From Sinomonas sp. ASV486 (GTDB taxonomy: Bacteria; Actinomycetota; Actinomycetes; Actinomycetales; Micrococcaceae), in NCBI RefSeq assembly GCF_030908215.1, contig NZ_JAVFJK010000010.1, positions 140,321-204,320 on the forward strand: DNA of 64,000 nt, read 5' to 3'. Below are positions 9,864 through 19,939 of the stretch, piece after piece (position 1 is the stretch's first letter; each line of letters begins with the position of its first letter). A program made the position numbers and the translations under genes. A model generated the notes under the pieces. The model ran no database searches. It saw nothing but the letters and a program-made list of their open reading frames with translations, and was not told the DNA's origin.

Positions 9864-10502
9864 TCACCTGCCGCGGCGCGCCCTCGCTTCGGCTTCTTGC
9901 CACAGCCGCTGTGCGGGGGTCAACGCCGTGGCGGTCATCGCCGTCGTGCGTCCGACGGCGGATGGCGAGCCGGGAGCGCTCCCCCGCCACGCGTGCGCCA
10001 GGGCTAGGGCGAGGGCGTCCGCGGCGTCGGCTGGCCTGGGCGCGGTCTCGAGCTGAAGGATCTTGGTGACCATCCGCGTGACGGCAGCCTTGTCCGCCCT
10101 GCCGCTGCCGGTCACGGCCGCCTTGACCTCGCTCGGGGTGTGCAGTGCCACCGGTATTCCGCGCCGCGCTGCAGCGGCGATGACAATACCTGAGGCTTGG
10201 GCGACGCCCATGACCGTGCTGACGTTCATCTGCGAGAAGACGCGCTCGACCGCGACGACGTCCGGGGTGTGCCGGTCCAGCCACTCGTCGATGGCCCGCG
10301 CGATCACCAGCAGGCGCGCGTCGAGCGGTTCGTCGGACTTCGTGCCGACCACCCCGACGGCCACCAATGCCGCGCGGCGGTCCCGTGCGACATCGACCAC
10401 CCCGATGCCGCAGCGTGTGAGGCCCGGGTCCACGCCCAGCACACGCAGCGCGGACTCTGGCCTCGAGGCGCCCATGCCGACGGCGTCGACCGTGTCAGGC
10501 AC
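9864..10502 (-). CDS. ruvC: Crossover junction endodeoxyribonuclease RuvC
   Basis: 212 residues from a GTG at 10502. The RNase H-like fold shows its acidic active-site residues: Asp in [12 protein letters not shown], Glu in [13 protein letters not shown] and the C-terminal Asp in [15 protein letters not shown]. RuvC resolves Holliday junctions by symmetric cleavage. The start lies 4 bases after the yebC stop, so it is probably cotranscribed with yebC. A tail of about 35 residues follows the catalytic core. Confidence 0.96.
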   Translation of the reverse strand: MPDTVDAVGMGASRPESALRVLGVDPGLTRCGIGVVDVARDRRAALVAVGVVGTKSDEPLDARLLVIARAIDEWLDRHTPDVVAVERVFSQMNVSTVMGVAQASGIVIAAAARRGIPVALHTPSEVKAAVTGSGRADKAAVTRMVTKILQLETAPRPADAADALALALAHAWRGSAPGSPSAVGRTTAMTATALTPAQRLWQEAEARARRGR

Positions 10503-10506
10503 AGTC

Positions 10507-11262
10507 TCAGTCGTCCTCGAGTGCCGCCATGACCTCGTCGCTCATGCCGGCATTCGCGTAGACGTTCTGAACGTCGTCGAGGTCCTCGAGAGCGTCCACG
10601 AGGCGCACGAACTTGCGTGCGCCGTCGGCGTCGAGTTCGACCTCCATCGAGGGCACGAACTCGGCCTCGTCGGTCTGGTACTCGATGCCCGCCTCGGTGA
10701 GCGCGTCGCGGATAGCCTGGAGATCGACGGGCTCGGAGTAGACGATCCAGTTCTCGCCGCCGTCCTTGACCTCCTCGGCGCCCGCGTCGAGGACCGCCAT
10801 GAGCACGTCATCCTCGGTGAGTCCGTTCTTGGCCAGGCTCACTACGCCCTTGCGGTTGAAGAGGTACGTGACCGAGCCCTGGTCCGCCATGGTGCCGCCG
10901 TTGCGGGTGACGGCGAGCCGGACCTCCGCGGCCGCGCGGTTGCGGTTCTCGGTGAGGCACTCGATCAGGAGTGCCGAGCCCTGCGGGCCGCGGGCCTCGT
11001 ACATGATCTCGGTGTATTCGATCGCCTCGCCCGTGAGGCCGGCGCCACGCTTGATGGCGCGGTCGATGTTGTCGTTCGGCACCGAGTTCTTCTTGGCCTT
11101 GCTGACCGCGAGTTCGAGGTTCGGGTTGCCCGAGAGATCTGGGCCGCCGAGCCGCGCAGCGACTTCGATGGTCTTGATGTACTTGGCGAACGCCTTGGCA
11201 CGCCTGCCGTCGATGACGGCCTTCTTGTGCTTGGTCGTCGCCCATTTGGAGTGGCCGGACAT
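10507..11262 (-). CDS. yebC: YebC/PmpR family regulatory or translation protein
   Basis: 251 residues, family length, starting [15 protein letters not shown], the hallmark of the family. Other conserved blocks are [19 protein letters not shown] and [19 protein letters not shown]. Members were described as transcription regulators (PmpR, YebC) and more recently as proteins that relieve ribosome stalling. It sits 2 bases after pdxT and 4 bases before ruvC, the usual actinobacterial pdxT-yebC-ruvCAB order. Confidence 0.96.
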   Translation of the reverse strand: MSGHSKWATTKHKKAVIDGRRAKAFAKYIKTIEVAARLGGPDLSGNPNLELAVSKAKKNSVPNDNIDRAIKRGAGLTGEAIEYTEIMYEARGPQGSALLIECLTENRNRAAAEVRLAVTRNGGTMADQGSVTYLFNRKGVVSLAKNGLTEDDVLMAVLDAGAEEVKDGGENWIVYSEPVDLQAIRDALTEAGIEYQTDEAEFVPSMEVELDADGARKFVRLVDALEDLDDVQNVYANAGMSDEVMAALEDD

Positions 11263-11264
11263 GC

Positions 11265-11960
11265 CTACGCTTCTCCTCTGATCATCCGGATGAAAAGTTC
11301 ATGGATCCGTGTCTCGCCGGTCACCTCGGGGTGGAAGGATGTGGCGAGAAGCCGTCCAGAACGCACTGCCACAATTCTAGACCTGCCGCCAAGCGCCGCC
11401 GTGTGTGACGCGTGTGAGGGGTCCACTTCGGCGAGGACCTCGACGTCCGGGCCGACCCGCTCGACCCACGGACCCCGGATGAAGACGGCGTGGACCGGGC
11501 CACCGGTCTGGTCCACCTCCTTGAAGTCGAGGTCCGTCTCGAAGGACTCGCGCTGACGGCCGAAGGCGTTGCGCCGCACCGTGATGTCGAGGCCTCCGAA
11601 GGACTCCTGGGGGCACCCGGAGAGGTCTTGGGTCGGATCCGCGATCTCATCGGCGAGGAGGATCATGCCGGCGCAGGATCCGTAGACCGGGAATCCCGCA
11701 CGGATCTTGGCGCGCAGCGGCTCGGTGATGCCGAAGGCGCGAGCCAGCTTGTCGATGGTCGTCGACTCTCCGCCCGGGATCACGAGTCCATCGAGGCCCT
11801 CGAGCTCCTCGGGCCGGCGAACCTTCACGGCGCGCGCCCCCGCATGGGCCAGTGCGGCGATGTGCTCGCGCACGTCGCCCTGGAGTGCGAGCACGCCGAC
11901 GACGGGCGCGCCCGAAGGCGGTGCGGTCTGGAGCGCGGACGGTGGAGCGTTCAAAGTCAC
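11265..11960 (-). CDS. pdxT: Pyridoxal 5'-phosphate synthase glutaminase subunit PdxT
   Basis: 231 residues, GTG start. The class I glutamine amidotransferase core is complete: [29 protein letters not shown], nucleophile Cys in [15 protein letters not shown], and the His-Glu pair in [16 protein letters not shown]. PdxT supplies ammonia to PdxS for de novo PLP synthesis. Normally pdxS lies directly upstream; here pdxS is about 12 kb away at 23918-24826 on the same strand. The gene is divergent from asnB across 121 bases. Confidence 0.96.
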   Translation of the reverse strand: MTLNAPPSALQTAPPSGAPVVGVLALQGDVREHIAALAHAGARAVKVRRPEELEGLDGLVIPGGESTTIDKLARAFGITEPLRAKIRAGFPVYGSCAGMILLADEIADPTQDLSGCPQESFGGLDITVRRNAFGRQRESFETDLDFKEVDQTGGPVHAVFIRGPWVERVGPDVEVLAEVDPSHASHTAALGGRSRIVAVRSGRLLATSFHPEVTGETRIHELFIRMIRGEA

Positions 11961-12081
11961 CGTGACAGTCTAGTCGCGGCCCGCCAGCCACCCGCATCGG
12001 TGCCCCTCGTGCCCGAGAGCGTCGGAGGCCGCCGGTAGCATGGACCGCAGACCTTCGTAGACGACAGATGAGGACAGCACT

Positions 12082-14745
12082 ATGTGCGGAATCGCCGGAT
12101 ACTACGGCGCTGGGCTCGACGACTCGATCCTGAAGGAGATGAACGCCTGCATCGTGCACCGAGGGCCCGACGGCGAGGGGTACTTCTCGGAGGGAAGCGT
12201 CGGTCTGGCGCACCGGCGGCTCGCGATCGTCGACGTCGCGCACGGCCAGGAGCCGATGATCAGCGCGGACGGCGAGACAGTGCTCGTCTACAACGGCGAG
12301 GTCTACAACTACCGTGAGCTCCGCGCAGAGCTCGAGGGGCTCGGGCGCGTCTTCCGCACGGCGTCCGACACCGAGGTCGTCCTCCAGGCCTACGAACAGT
12401 GGGGCAGCGAGGCGTTCGACCGCTTCAACGGGATGTTCGGCCTCGCGCTGTTCGACCGCCGCCGCAACCAGCTCGTCCTGGTCCGCGACCACTTCGGGAT
12501 CAAGCCGCTCTACTGGGCCAACGCGGGCACGGAGCACGAGCCACGGCTCCTCTTCGCCTCCGAGATCAAGCCCATCCTCGCGACAGGCCTCATCGAGGCC
12601 AGGCCGAACGAGCGGATCCTCTACCGCTACCTCCAGTACCGCATCCACGACGACACCGAGGAGACCTTCTTCGACGGCGTCCGGAAGCTCCTCCCGGGCG
12701 AGATGATGACGGTCGACCTGGCCACTGGACGCTTCCGCATCGCGCCCTACACCCGCCTGCGTGAGGAGCTCGCCGAGCTGGCGAAGGTCAACGCCCACTA
12801 CACGCCGGGCGTCGTGGACGAGTACCGCCGCCGCTTCACCGAGGCCATCCGCCTGCGCCTCAACTCCGAGGTGCCTGTCGGCAGCGCGCTCTCGGGCGGC
12901 CTCGATTCGTCGGCCGTCGTCGTGACGATCAACCGCCTCATGCAGGAGAAGGCGGACGGACTCGAGGCTGTCGGCACGAAGCAGAACACGTTCAGCGCGG
13001 TGTTCCCGAACGCCATCAACGACGAGGAGGCGTACGCCGACGCCGCGATCGCGGTGTGCAGTGGGAACATCGAGGCGCACAAGATCAAGCCCACCCCCGA
13101 GGGCTTCGACGCCGACCTCGTAGACTTCGTCCGCACCATGGAGGAGCCCATCATCTCCTCGGGCCCCTACGCGCAGTACTGCGTCATGAAGGAGGCGTCC
13201 AAGCACGTCACGGTGCTCCTCGACGGCCAGGGCGCGGACGAGATGATGGCCGGCTACATCCCGTACTACTTCGCGTACCTGCGCCAGCTCAAGGCCTCCG
13301 GCGACTATGCGACGCTCGCCAAGGAGTCGTCGTCGAGCGTCGACATCTTCTACCGGCTCGGCCGCTTCCGCCTGCGGGGAATGGCGAGCGGCAAGAAGGC
13401 CGTCTCAATGGGGTCGCTCCTGAAGAAGTCGTGGGCGGGGCAGTTCTCGGGCGAGTCGTTCGGGAACATCCCGGCGAACCTCAAGGCACGCCTCATCGAT
13501 GACCTCTTCGTGAAGTCGCTGCCCTCGCTCCTGCGCTACGAGGACAAGAACACTATGCGCTTCTCGCTCGAGGGCCGCGTGCCGTTCCTCGACAAGGAAG
13601 TGGTCAAGTACCTGTTCTCGCTCTCGGACGAGGCGATCATCAAGGAGGGCTGGAACAAGCGCGTGCTCCGCGACGCGACACGCGGCCTGCTGCCGGAGAT
13701 GATCAGCAACCGGCGCAACAAGATCGGCTTCACCACCCCGGAGGCGGAGTGGTTCAAGCTCATGAAGGAGCGCCTCTACAAGATCTTCATGTCCAACTCG
13801 TTCTACTCACGCCCGTACTGGGACCGCGAGCAGGTGCTCACCGCGTTCGAGGAGTACCTCAACGGCAAGAACGACGCCGACACGATGATCTTCTGGCGCC
13901 TGCTGAACGTCGAGCTCTGGCTGCGCGAATTCATCGACAAGGACGAGACCCCGGCGGACGTCAAGGCCAACAAGAGCGATTACGAGGCCAACCCCGGCAA
14001 GGAACTCGACATCGCCTCGAACGGCTCGGTGTTCCGGCGCTACCCGCTCCAGACGGGCGTCTTCGCCAAGGACACGGACCTCTCCCCGGCTGTGGCGTCG
14101 TACGTCAAGCGGTTCTTCGACGGGCTCCCGAGTGCGCCCGAGGAGGCGCGCACCGCCGTCGACGGTTCGAAGTGGTACCTGCTCGTGAGCGAGAAGATCG
14201 TCGCGATCACACAGGGCCGCTCCTTCCCCGTGTGGGAGATCAACGTCACCCCCGCCGCACGCGTGCTCTCGAAGTTCGTGACCCGGACGCCTGCGGGGAT
14301 CGGCCTCGGGAGCCCGTGGTCGATGCAGATCGCGATCAACGAGGTCGGGCTGCCCCTCATCGCCAAGGCGGCCGCGGCGTCGGTCGTGGGCAAGCTGCAG
14401 GGCAAGACCGGCGTCTTCTACGACGTCGTGGGCCACAACATCAACGCGATCGACGGCGCCACGCCGTACAGCCTCGGCGCGGCGAGCAACTCGGTGAAGC
14501 TCGCACCCAAGGATCCCGACGGCGTTGCACGCGCCCTGAGTGCGGCCGTGCGGGCCGCACTGCCGGACGGAGCCTCGGCGTCCTTCGGCGGCACCGCAGT
14601 CATGGACGCGAACGACCTCGGCGTCGTCGTCATGGGCCACGACACGGACCTGCCGAAGGAGACCATCGCCGGCATGTTCAAGGACAACCCGCAGGGCCAG
14701 GGCTCCCAGGCCACCCCGATGTCGCTCGTGTTCACGCAGAGCTGA
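12082..14745 (+). CDS. asnB: Asparagine synthetase fused to an F420-0:gamma-glutamyl-ligase-like domain
   Basis: 887 residues, about 240 more than a typical actinobacterial AsnB. Residues 1-640 form a complete glutamine-hydrolysing asparagine synthetase: Cys2 nucleophile (MCGIAGYYG), glutaminase motifs HRGPDGEGYF and YNGEVYNYRELR, and the ATP-binding loop SGGLDSSAVV near residue 272. From about residue 651 to the end a second domain starts YPLQTGVFAKDTDL and contains LVSEKIVAITQGR, TPAGIGLGSPWSMQIAINEVG, NAIDGATPYS and DANDLGVVVMGHD, which resemble proteins annotated as F420-0:gamma-glutamyl ligases (CofE/COG1478). The start has GAGGA eight bases upstream. The fused domain implies a glutamyl or amide ligation linked to the amidotransferase, but the substrate is unknown. 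A hairpin terminator follows. Confidence 0.85.
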   Translation: MCGIAGYYGAGLDDSILKEMNACIVHRGPDGEGYFSEGSVGLAHRRLAIVDVAHGQEPMISADGETVLVYNGEVYNYRELRAELEGLGRVFRTASDTEVVLQAYEQWGSEAFDRFNGMFGLALFDRRRNQLVLVRDHFGIKPLYWANAGTEHEPRLLFASEIKPILATGLIEARPNERILYRYLQYRIHDDTEETFFDGVRKLLPGEMMTVDLATGRFRIAPYTRLREELAELAKVNAHYTPGVVDEYRRRFTEAIRLRLNSEVPVGSALSGGLDSSAVVVTINRLMQEKADGLEAVGTKQNTFSAVFPNAINDEEAYADAAIAVCSGNIEAHKIKPTPEGFDADLVDFVRTMEEPIISSGPYAQYCVMKEASKHVTVLLDGQGADEMMAGYIPYYFAYLRQLKASGDYATLAKESSSSVDIFYRLGRFRLRGMASGKKAVSMGSLLKKSWAGQFSGESFGNIPANLKARLIDDLFVKSLPSLLRYEDKNTMRFSLEGRVPFLDKEVVKYLFSLSDEAIIKEGWNKRVLRDATRGLLPEMISNRRNKIGFTTPEAEWFKLMKERLYKIFMSNSFYSRPYWDREQVLTAFEEYLNGKNDADTMIFWRLLNVELWLREFIDKDETPADVKANKSDYEANPGKELDIASNGSVFRRYPLQTGVFAKDTDLSPAVASYVKRFFDGLPSAPEEARTAVDGSKWYLLVSEKIVAITQGRSFPVWEINVTPAARVLSKFVTRTPAGIGLGSPWSMQIAINEVGLPLIAKAAAASVVGKLQGKTGVFYDVVGHNINAIDGATPYSLGAASNSVKLAPKDPDGVARALSAAVRAALPDGASASFGGTAVMDANDLGVVVMGHDTDLPKETIAGMFKDNPQGQGSQATPMSLVFTQS

Positions 14746-14781
14746 TTCAACCGCAGGCAGGCGTCGCGGTAGCCGCGCTTC

Positions 14782-14814
14782 GGTGGCCCCGGGCAGTCCT
14801 TGCCCGGGGCCACC
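14782..14814. terminator. Hairpin terminator after asnB fusion
   Basis: A 14-bp perfect inverted repeat (14782-14795 with 14801-14814) with a 5-base loop lies 36 bases after the stop codon and 20 bases before the next start. Confidence 0.7.
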
Positions 14815-14834
14815 TCTCATGAAAGGCTCCTTTC

Positions 14835-16847
14835 ATGACAAATCCGCTCCTGGCACCGAGTTCCCTCCCCTACGGACTCCCTGCCTTTGCAGAGGTCCGC
14901 GACGAGCACTACGCCGAGGCGGTCCGGGCCGGCCTCGCCGAGCACCTGCGGGAGATCGAGGCCATCACCTCGTCCGGCGAGGCACCGGACTTCAACAACA
15001 CGGCCGCCGCCATGGAGCGGTCCGGTGCGCTCCTGGCCAGGGCCGTCGCGGCATTCATGAACGCAGTGTCATCCCATGGCACCGACGGCATCCGAGCGCT
15101 CGAGACGGAGCTCATGCCCGAACTCTCCGCGCACGACGACGCGGTCCACCTCAACCGGGCCCTCTACGAGCGTTTCGCAGCGATCGCCGTGGACGGCCTC
15201 GACGACGAGTCCGCGCGCCTCGTCTCGGAGTGGCTCGCGGCGTTCCGGAGGTCCGGCGTCACGCTCGACGACGCCGGCCAGCAGCGACTGCGCGGGATCA
15301 ATGCCGAGCTCTCGCGCCTCGGCACCGAGTACGGCCAGCGCGTGGCGAAGGGGATCAATGACGCCGCGATCCTCGTGACCGACGAGGCCGAGCTCGCAGG
15401 CATGCCCGAGGACGATCGCGCCTCCGCGGCTCAGGCAGCCCGGGCCGCAGGCCACGAGTCGGGGTGGCTCCTCACCTTCATCCAGCCGACCAGCCAGCCA
15501 CACCTCTCCGTTCTCGAGAACCGTGCCCTGCGCCGACGGATCTTCGAGGCCTCGGTGAGTCGCGGCAGTTCGGGCGGCCCCACGGACGTCCTCGGGCTCG
15601 CGACCGACATGGCCGGCCTGAGGGCCGAGAAGGCCGAGGTCCTGGGGTTCGCGGACTTCGCGGAGCTCGCCATAGATGACCAGACCGCTCCGTCCATCGC
15701 GGCGGTCAGGGAGATGCTGGGCCGTCTGGCGCTCGCCGCGGTCCGGAATGCCGCCGCCGAGGCCGAGGTGCTGACCGAGGCTGCAGGGCACGCGCTCGAA
15801 CCATGGGACTGGGAGTTCTACTCCTCAAAGGTCCGGCGGGAGAAGTATGCGCTGGATGAGCAGGCCCTCCGCCCGTACTTGGACCTGGACCGCGTCCTCG
15901 CCGATGGGGTTTTCCACGCCGCCGGGGAGCTCTTCGGCCTGACCTTCCGCGAGCGGACCGACCTCGTCGGGTACCACGAGGACGTGCGCGTCTGGGAGGT
16001 CATGGACGCCGACGGCTCGGGCCTCGGGCTGTTCCTCGGAGACTACTTCGCGCGGCCCACGAAGCGGGGCGGAGCGTGGATGAACTCACTCTCCGATCAA
16101 TCGCGGCTGCTCGGTCTCGCTCCGGTCATCGTCAACAACCTCAACATTCCGAAGCCCGCGCCCGGCGAGCCTGCACTCCTGACCCTTGACGAGCTCCGGA
16201 CCGTCTTCCACGAGTTCGGCCACGCGCTCCACGGGCTCCTCTCCGATGTCGAGTACCCACGGTTCTCGGGCACGAATGTTCCCCGTGACTTCGTCGAGTA
16301 CCCGTCACAGGTCAACGAGATGTGGATGTTTGCGTCCGGGGTCGTGGACCACTACGCGCGGCACCACAAGACCGGGGAGCCGCTCCCCGGCGAGGATCTC
16401 GAGCGCCTCGAAGCAGCCAGGCTCTGGGGAGAGGGCTTCGCCACCACGGAGTACCTCGGTGCGTCCCTGCTCGACCTCGCCTGGCACACCCTCCGCCTCG
16501 GCGAGGATGCAGGCGACGCCCTGGCCTTCGAGGCGAAGGCTCTGGCTGACGCCGGTATCGCGGTGCCTCTTGTGCCGCCCCGGTACCGCACGGGCTACTT
16601 CCAGCACATCTTCGCGGGCGGCTGGTACGCGGCCGGCTACTGGTCCTATATCTGGAGCGAGGTCCTGGACGCGGACACGGTCGAGTGGTTCCGGGAGAAC
16701 GGGGGCCTCACGCGGGCCAACGGCGAGACCTTCCGGCGCGAGCTGCTCTCGCGCGGCAACTCGCGTGATCCACTCGCCTCATTCCGGGCGTTCCGCGGCC
16801 GGGACGCGGACATCGAACCGCTCATTGCGAGGCGTGGGCTCGCCTGA
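14835..16847 (+). CDS. dcp: M3 family metallopeptidase (peptidyl-dipeptidase Dcp-like)
   Basis: 670 residues, typical for the M3 family. The zinc motif is HEFGHALHG at about residues 459-467 with the downstream Glu in FVEYPSQVNEMW. The C-terminal substrate region RYRTGYFQHIFAGGWYAAGYWSYIW is split by aromatic residues as in Dcp and oligopeptidase A. The enzyme is cytoplasmic (no signal peptide) and degrades short peptides. GAAAGG precedes the ATG. It stands alone after the asnB terminator. Dcp and oligopeptidase A cannot be separated with certainty by eye. Confidence 0.92.
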   Translation: MTNPLLAPSSLPYGLPAFAEVRDEHYAEAVRAGLAEHLREIEAITSSGEAPDFNNTAAAMERSGALLARAVAAFMNAVSSHGTDGIRALETELMPELSAHDDAVHLNRALYERFAAIAVDGLDDESARLVSEWLAAFRRSGVTLDDAGQQRLRGINAELSRLGTEYGQRVAKGINDAAILVTDEAELAGMPEDDRASAAQAARAAGHESGWLLTFIQPTSQPHLSVLENRALRRRIFEASVSRGSSGGPTDVLGLATDMAGLRAEKAEVLGFADFAELAIDDQTAPSIAAVREMLGRLALAAVRNAAAEAEVLTEAAGHALEPWDWEFYSSKVRREKYALDEQALRPYLDLDRVLADGVFHAAGELFGLTFRERTDLVGYHEDVRVWEVMDADGSGLGLFLGDYFARPTKRGGAWMNSLSDQSRLLGLAPVIVNNLNIPKPAPGEPALLTLDELRTVFHEFGHALHGLLSDVEYPRFSGTNVPRDFVEYPSQVNEMWMFASGVVDHYARHHKTGEPLPGEDLERLEAARLWGEGFATTEYLGASLLDLAWHTLRLGEDAGDALAFEAKALADAGIAVPLVPPRYRTGYFQHIFAGGWYAAGYWSYIWSEVLDADTVEWFRENGGLTRANGETFRRELLSRGNSRDPLASFRAFRGRDADIEPLIARRGLA

Positions 16848-16980
16848 CGCGTCCAAGCTGGCGCCGATGGATCCGGACTCGGGCGCGTGGGCGCGCAGCA
16901 CGTCTGGCAGATACGGTCCTTCGCCCCTGCCCTTCGCCGCGGCGGTGAGCGAGAGTGGAAGCGACGTGCGAGGAGGAGCC

Positions 16981-18315
16981 ATGCATGTGTTCAAGGACAG
17001 GACCGAGGCTGGCAGGGAGCTCGCCCACGCGCTCTCCTCGTTCCGCGGGCCCAACACCGTGGTGCTCGGCCTTCCGCGTGGTGGAGTGCCCGTCGCGTTC
17101 GAAGTCGCCGTCGCGCTGGACGCTCCACTCGACGTGATCGTGGTCCGCAAGCTCGGCGTGCCCTTCCAGCAAGAACTCGCTATGGGAGCCATCGGAGAGA
17201 ATGGCGTGCGTGTGATCGACGAACGGGTCAGGTCGCTCTCGGGAGTGACCGAGCGCGAATTCGCTCTCGTCGAGCGGCGCGAGCGCGAGGTCCTCGAAGC
17301 CCGCGTCGCCCAGATCAGGGCCGTCAGGGCGCCGGAAGACCTCCATGGCAAGACGGCCATCGTCGTCGACGACGGGATCGCCACGGGTTCCACCGCACGT
17401 GTCGCGTGCACGATCGCGCGCGGTCTCGGCGCTGCAAGGGTTGTCCTCGCGGTCCCGGTGGCCCCGAAGGACGCCATCGGGGACTTCCCGGAAGCCGACG
17501 AGGTCGTGTGCCTCACGACGCCGTCGCCGTTCCGCGCCGTCGGCCGCTTCTACAGCGATTTCTCTGCAACGAGCGACGACGACGTGCTGCACCTGATCGA
17601 CGCTGCAGCACGCCGCCCGGCCGCTGCCTCGCCCCTGAGGGAGCCCGCTCCCCGGCACGAGGACGTGCTCATTCCGGTAGACGGGGTAACGCTCCAGGGA
17701 AGCCTGCTCCTGCCGGCGACGGCCGGCGTCGTCGTCTTCGCGCATGGCAGCGGCAGCAGTCGGCACAGTCCCCGCAACCGCGCAGTGGCCCGCGTGCTAC
17801 AGAACGCCGGGCTCGGAACGCTCCTGCTGGATCTCCTCTCCCCCGCCGAGGAGCTCGAGAGGCGGGCGGTGTTCGACATCGAGCTCCTCGCCTCACGGCT
17901 CACCGAGGCGACGGACTGGCTCCGGGCAGGGCCCGCGGGCCTGTCAAGGCCGGTCGGCTACTTCGGGGCGAGCACTGGGGCCGCGGCCGCACTGTGGGCG
18001 GCGGCCGAGCCGGGTGCGCGCATCGACGCGGTGGTCTCCCGAGGCGGACGCCCCGACCTCGCTATCCGGAGGCTCGGCGCCGTTCAGGCGCCGACTCTCC
18101 TCATCGTCGGCGGGGCTGACCTCCAGGTTCTCGAGCTGAACCGCGAAGCCGCCAGGTACCTGACCTGTCCGAACCGTCTGGAGATCGTCCCGCGGGCGAC
18201 GCACCTCTTCGAGGAGCCCGGGGCGCTCGACGCCGTGGCTCGCCTTGCGCGGGACTGGTTCACCGAGCATCTGGGCGGCGGCGCGAACCCCGGGGCCGCA
18301 CCCGACGAGGCCTGA
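16981..18315 (+). CDS. Phosphoribosyltransferase fused to an alpha/beta hydrolase
   Basis: 444 residues from the ATG at 16981, which follows a strong AGGAGG. Residues 1-210 form a type I phosphoribosyltransferase with the PRPP loop TAIVVDDGIATGSTAR. Residues 225-430 form a dienelactone-hydrolase-like alpha/beta hydrolase with VVVFAHGSGSSRHS (oxyanion region), nucleophile elbow GASTG, Asp in VGGADLQVLEL and His in RATHLFEE, so the triad looks complete. The two-domain arrangement is known in actinobacteria and proteobacteria; the substrate is not established. It converges with the acp gene, with stop codons 14 bases apart. Confidence 0.88.
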   Translation: MHVFKDRTEAGRELAHALSSFRGPNTVVLGLPRGGVPVAFEVAVALDAPLDVIVVRKLGVPFQQELAMGAIGENGVRVIDERVRSLSGVTEREFALVERREREVLEARVAQIRAVRAPEDLHGKTAIVVDDGIATGSTARVACTIARGLGAARVVLAVPVAPKDAIGDFPEADEVVCLTTPSPFRAVGRFYSDFSATSDDDVLHLIDAAARRPAAASPLREPAPRHEDVLIPVDGVTLQGSLLLPATAGVVVFAHGSGSSRHSPRNRAVARVLQNAGLGTLLLDLLSPAEELERRAVFDIELLASRLTEATDWLRAGPAGLSRPVGYFGASTGAAAALWAAAEPGARIDAVVSRGGRPDLAIRRLGAVQAPTLLIVGGADLQVLELNREAARYLTCPNRLEIVPRATHLFEEPGALDAVARLARDWFTEHLGGGANPGAAPDEA

Positions 18316-18329
18316 GTAGCGCGCTGAGA

Positions 18330-18575
18330 TCATGTCTGATGCGCCGCGACATACGCGACGAGGCCGCCGAACGTCGCGACCTGCGGATAGTCCCGCTCGG
18401 GGACGTCCACTGCGGTGGCCTTCGAGATCTGCTCGATGAGGCGAAGGAAGTCCAGCGAGTCGAGGTCGAGGTCCTGGCGTAGGCGGTCGGCGTCGTCGAT
18501 CTCGTCCGGCTCGAGCTCGGGGGCGATCTCGCGCAGCGCGGCGACGACCGCAGAGCGCGGGTCCAAGGATGTCAT
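18330..18575 (-). CDS. Acyl carrier protein at the end of a dehydrogenase operon
   Basis: 81 residues. The phosphopantetheine serine lies in DLDLDSLDFLRLIEQI (near residue 37) within a four-helix acidic protein, matching the ACP family. Its ATG overlaps the E2 stop by four bases (ATGA), so it is the last gene of the acs-E1alpha-E1beta-E2-acp operon. It is not the fatty-acid-synthase acpP by context, as no fab genes are nearby. It could carry an acyl group made or transferred by the E2 component; that is inference. Confidence 0.9.
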   Translation of the reverse strand: MTSLDPRSAVVAALREIAPELEPDEIDDADRLRQDLDLDSLDFLRLIEQISKATAVDVPERDYPQVATFGGLVAYVAAHQT

Positions 18576-19939
18576 AGCTCCTCCGGGGTGAGCAGGAGTT
18601 CCTGAATACGGGTCAGGTAGCGTCCGCCGCCGAGCCCGTCGCTCACGCGATGGTCGGCGGAGAGGGTCGCGGTGACGGTGGGGCGCACGCCGATCATCCC
18701 GTTCTCGGCCCAGGGACGCTCGACGACACGTCCGAAGCCGACCATGGCGACCTGCGGCGGGACGATGACCCCGAAGACGGATTCGACGCCGAGGTCCCCA
18801 AGACTCGTGACCGTGATGGTTGCGTCCGCCATCTCCGCTCGGAGCAGATGGCCGGCCCGCGCCCGTGCCACGAGGTCGCGCAGCGCCTCCATGAGCTCGT
18901 CGACAGACAGCATGTTGGCATCATGCAGGGCGGGGGCCACGAGCCCGCCTCCGCGCAGGGCCACGGCGACGCCGAGGTGCACGCTCTGACTCGGAGCAAA
19001 GGCACCGTCAGTCCAGAAGCCGTTCATCCCAGGCACCTCATGGGCTGCCACCGCGGCGGCCTTGAGCAGGAACGCGGCCGGGACAAGGCGCTCAGCCACG
19101 GAGCGAGTGAGGTTCCGCTCCTGCATGACGGCTGCCGTCCGGGCCAAGTCGATCGTCGTGCTGAGGTAGTAGTGCGGAATCGTCGCCTTGGACTTCGCCA
19201 TGAGGGTTCCAAGCGCCGCCCGGATCGTCGCGGCCTTGTCCGGTGACGGCTGGGAACCGATGTGACTCGATGGCACCACCGCCGGCTTGCCGGTCTCTGC
19301 GGCCGACGGCGGCACCTCCTCGGTTGCGGAGCGCGGACCGGGGGCCGCCGCGCCAGCTGTTTCGGCGGCTGCCCTCCGAACGTCGGCTTCGGACACACTG
19401 CCCATCTGGCCGGTGCCGACAACGCCTTCCAGATCGATCCCGAGCCGGGCGGCGAGGCGTCGGGCCAGTGGAGACGACCGCACGCGGTGCGCCCCAGCGA
19501 CGGCTGGCGGCGCCTCGGCGTGTTCCCGCGGCGCGAGCCTGTTCGCGAACGGCGCTTCCGAGGACGGCTCTCGCGGCGTCGGCTGTTCTTGCGGCGCCTC
19601 GGCTGGCGGCGTCGGCTCTTCCTGCGGCGCCTCGGCTGGCAGCGCTTCGGCGTGTTCCGACGGCGCCTCGGCTGGCCGCGTCGGTCCGACCTCGGGCTGG
19701 TCTGCACCCGTGCCGAGCCGCAGGATAGGCGTGCCCACCGCAACGGTCTCTCCGAGATCCACGAGGTACTCCCCAACCACGCCGTCCTCGAACGACTCGA
19801 CATCCATGACGGTCTTGTCGGTGTCCACGACGGCGATGAGGTCCCCCCGGTGCACGGTGTCCCCGGGGTGGACGAGCCACTCGACAACCTTGCCGTGCTC
19901 CATGTCCGCTCCGAGCGAGGGCATCGTCAGCTCATGCAC
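18572..19939 (-). CDS. 2-oxoacid dehydrogenase E2 (dihydrolipoamide acyltransferase)
   Basis: 455 residues from a GTG at 19939 that overlaps the end of E1 beta; an ATG five codons later (19924) is possible. The N-terminal lipoyl domain carries the lipoylated Lys in [14 protein letters not shown] (near residue 43). A long linker rich in PAEAP and EHAEA repeats follows (about residues 85-150), then the peripheral subunit-binding domain [19 protein letters not shown] and the catalytic domain with [16 protein letters not shown] (active-site His and Asp). One lipoyl domain is present. No E3 gene lies in this operon, so a shared dihydrolipoamide dehydrogenase is expected elsewhere. It overlaps acp by four bases. 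Confidence 0.93.
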   Translation of the reverse strand: MHELTMPSLGADMEHGKVVEWLVHPGDTVHRGDLIAVVDTDKTVMDVESFEDGVVGEYLVDLGETVAVGTPILRLGTGADQPEVGPTRPAEAPSEHAEALPAEAPQEEPTPPAEAPQEQPTPREPSSEAPFANRLAPREHAEAPPAVAGAHRVRSSPLARRLAARLGIDLEGVVGTGQMGSVSEADVRRAAAETAGAAAPGPRSATEEVPPSAAETGKPAVVPSSHIGSQPSPDKAATIRAALGTLMAKSKATIPHYYLSTTIDLARTAAVMQERNLTRSVAERLVPAAFLLKAAAVAAHEVPGMNGFWTDGAFAPSQSVHLGVAVALRGGGLVAPALHDANMLSVDELMEALRDLVARARAGHLLRAEMADATITVTSLGDLGVESVFGVIVPPQVAMVGFGRVVERPWAENGMIGVRPTVTATLSADHRVSDGLGGGRYLTRIQELLLTPEEL

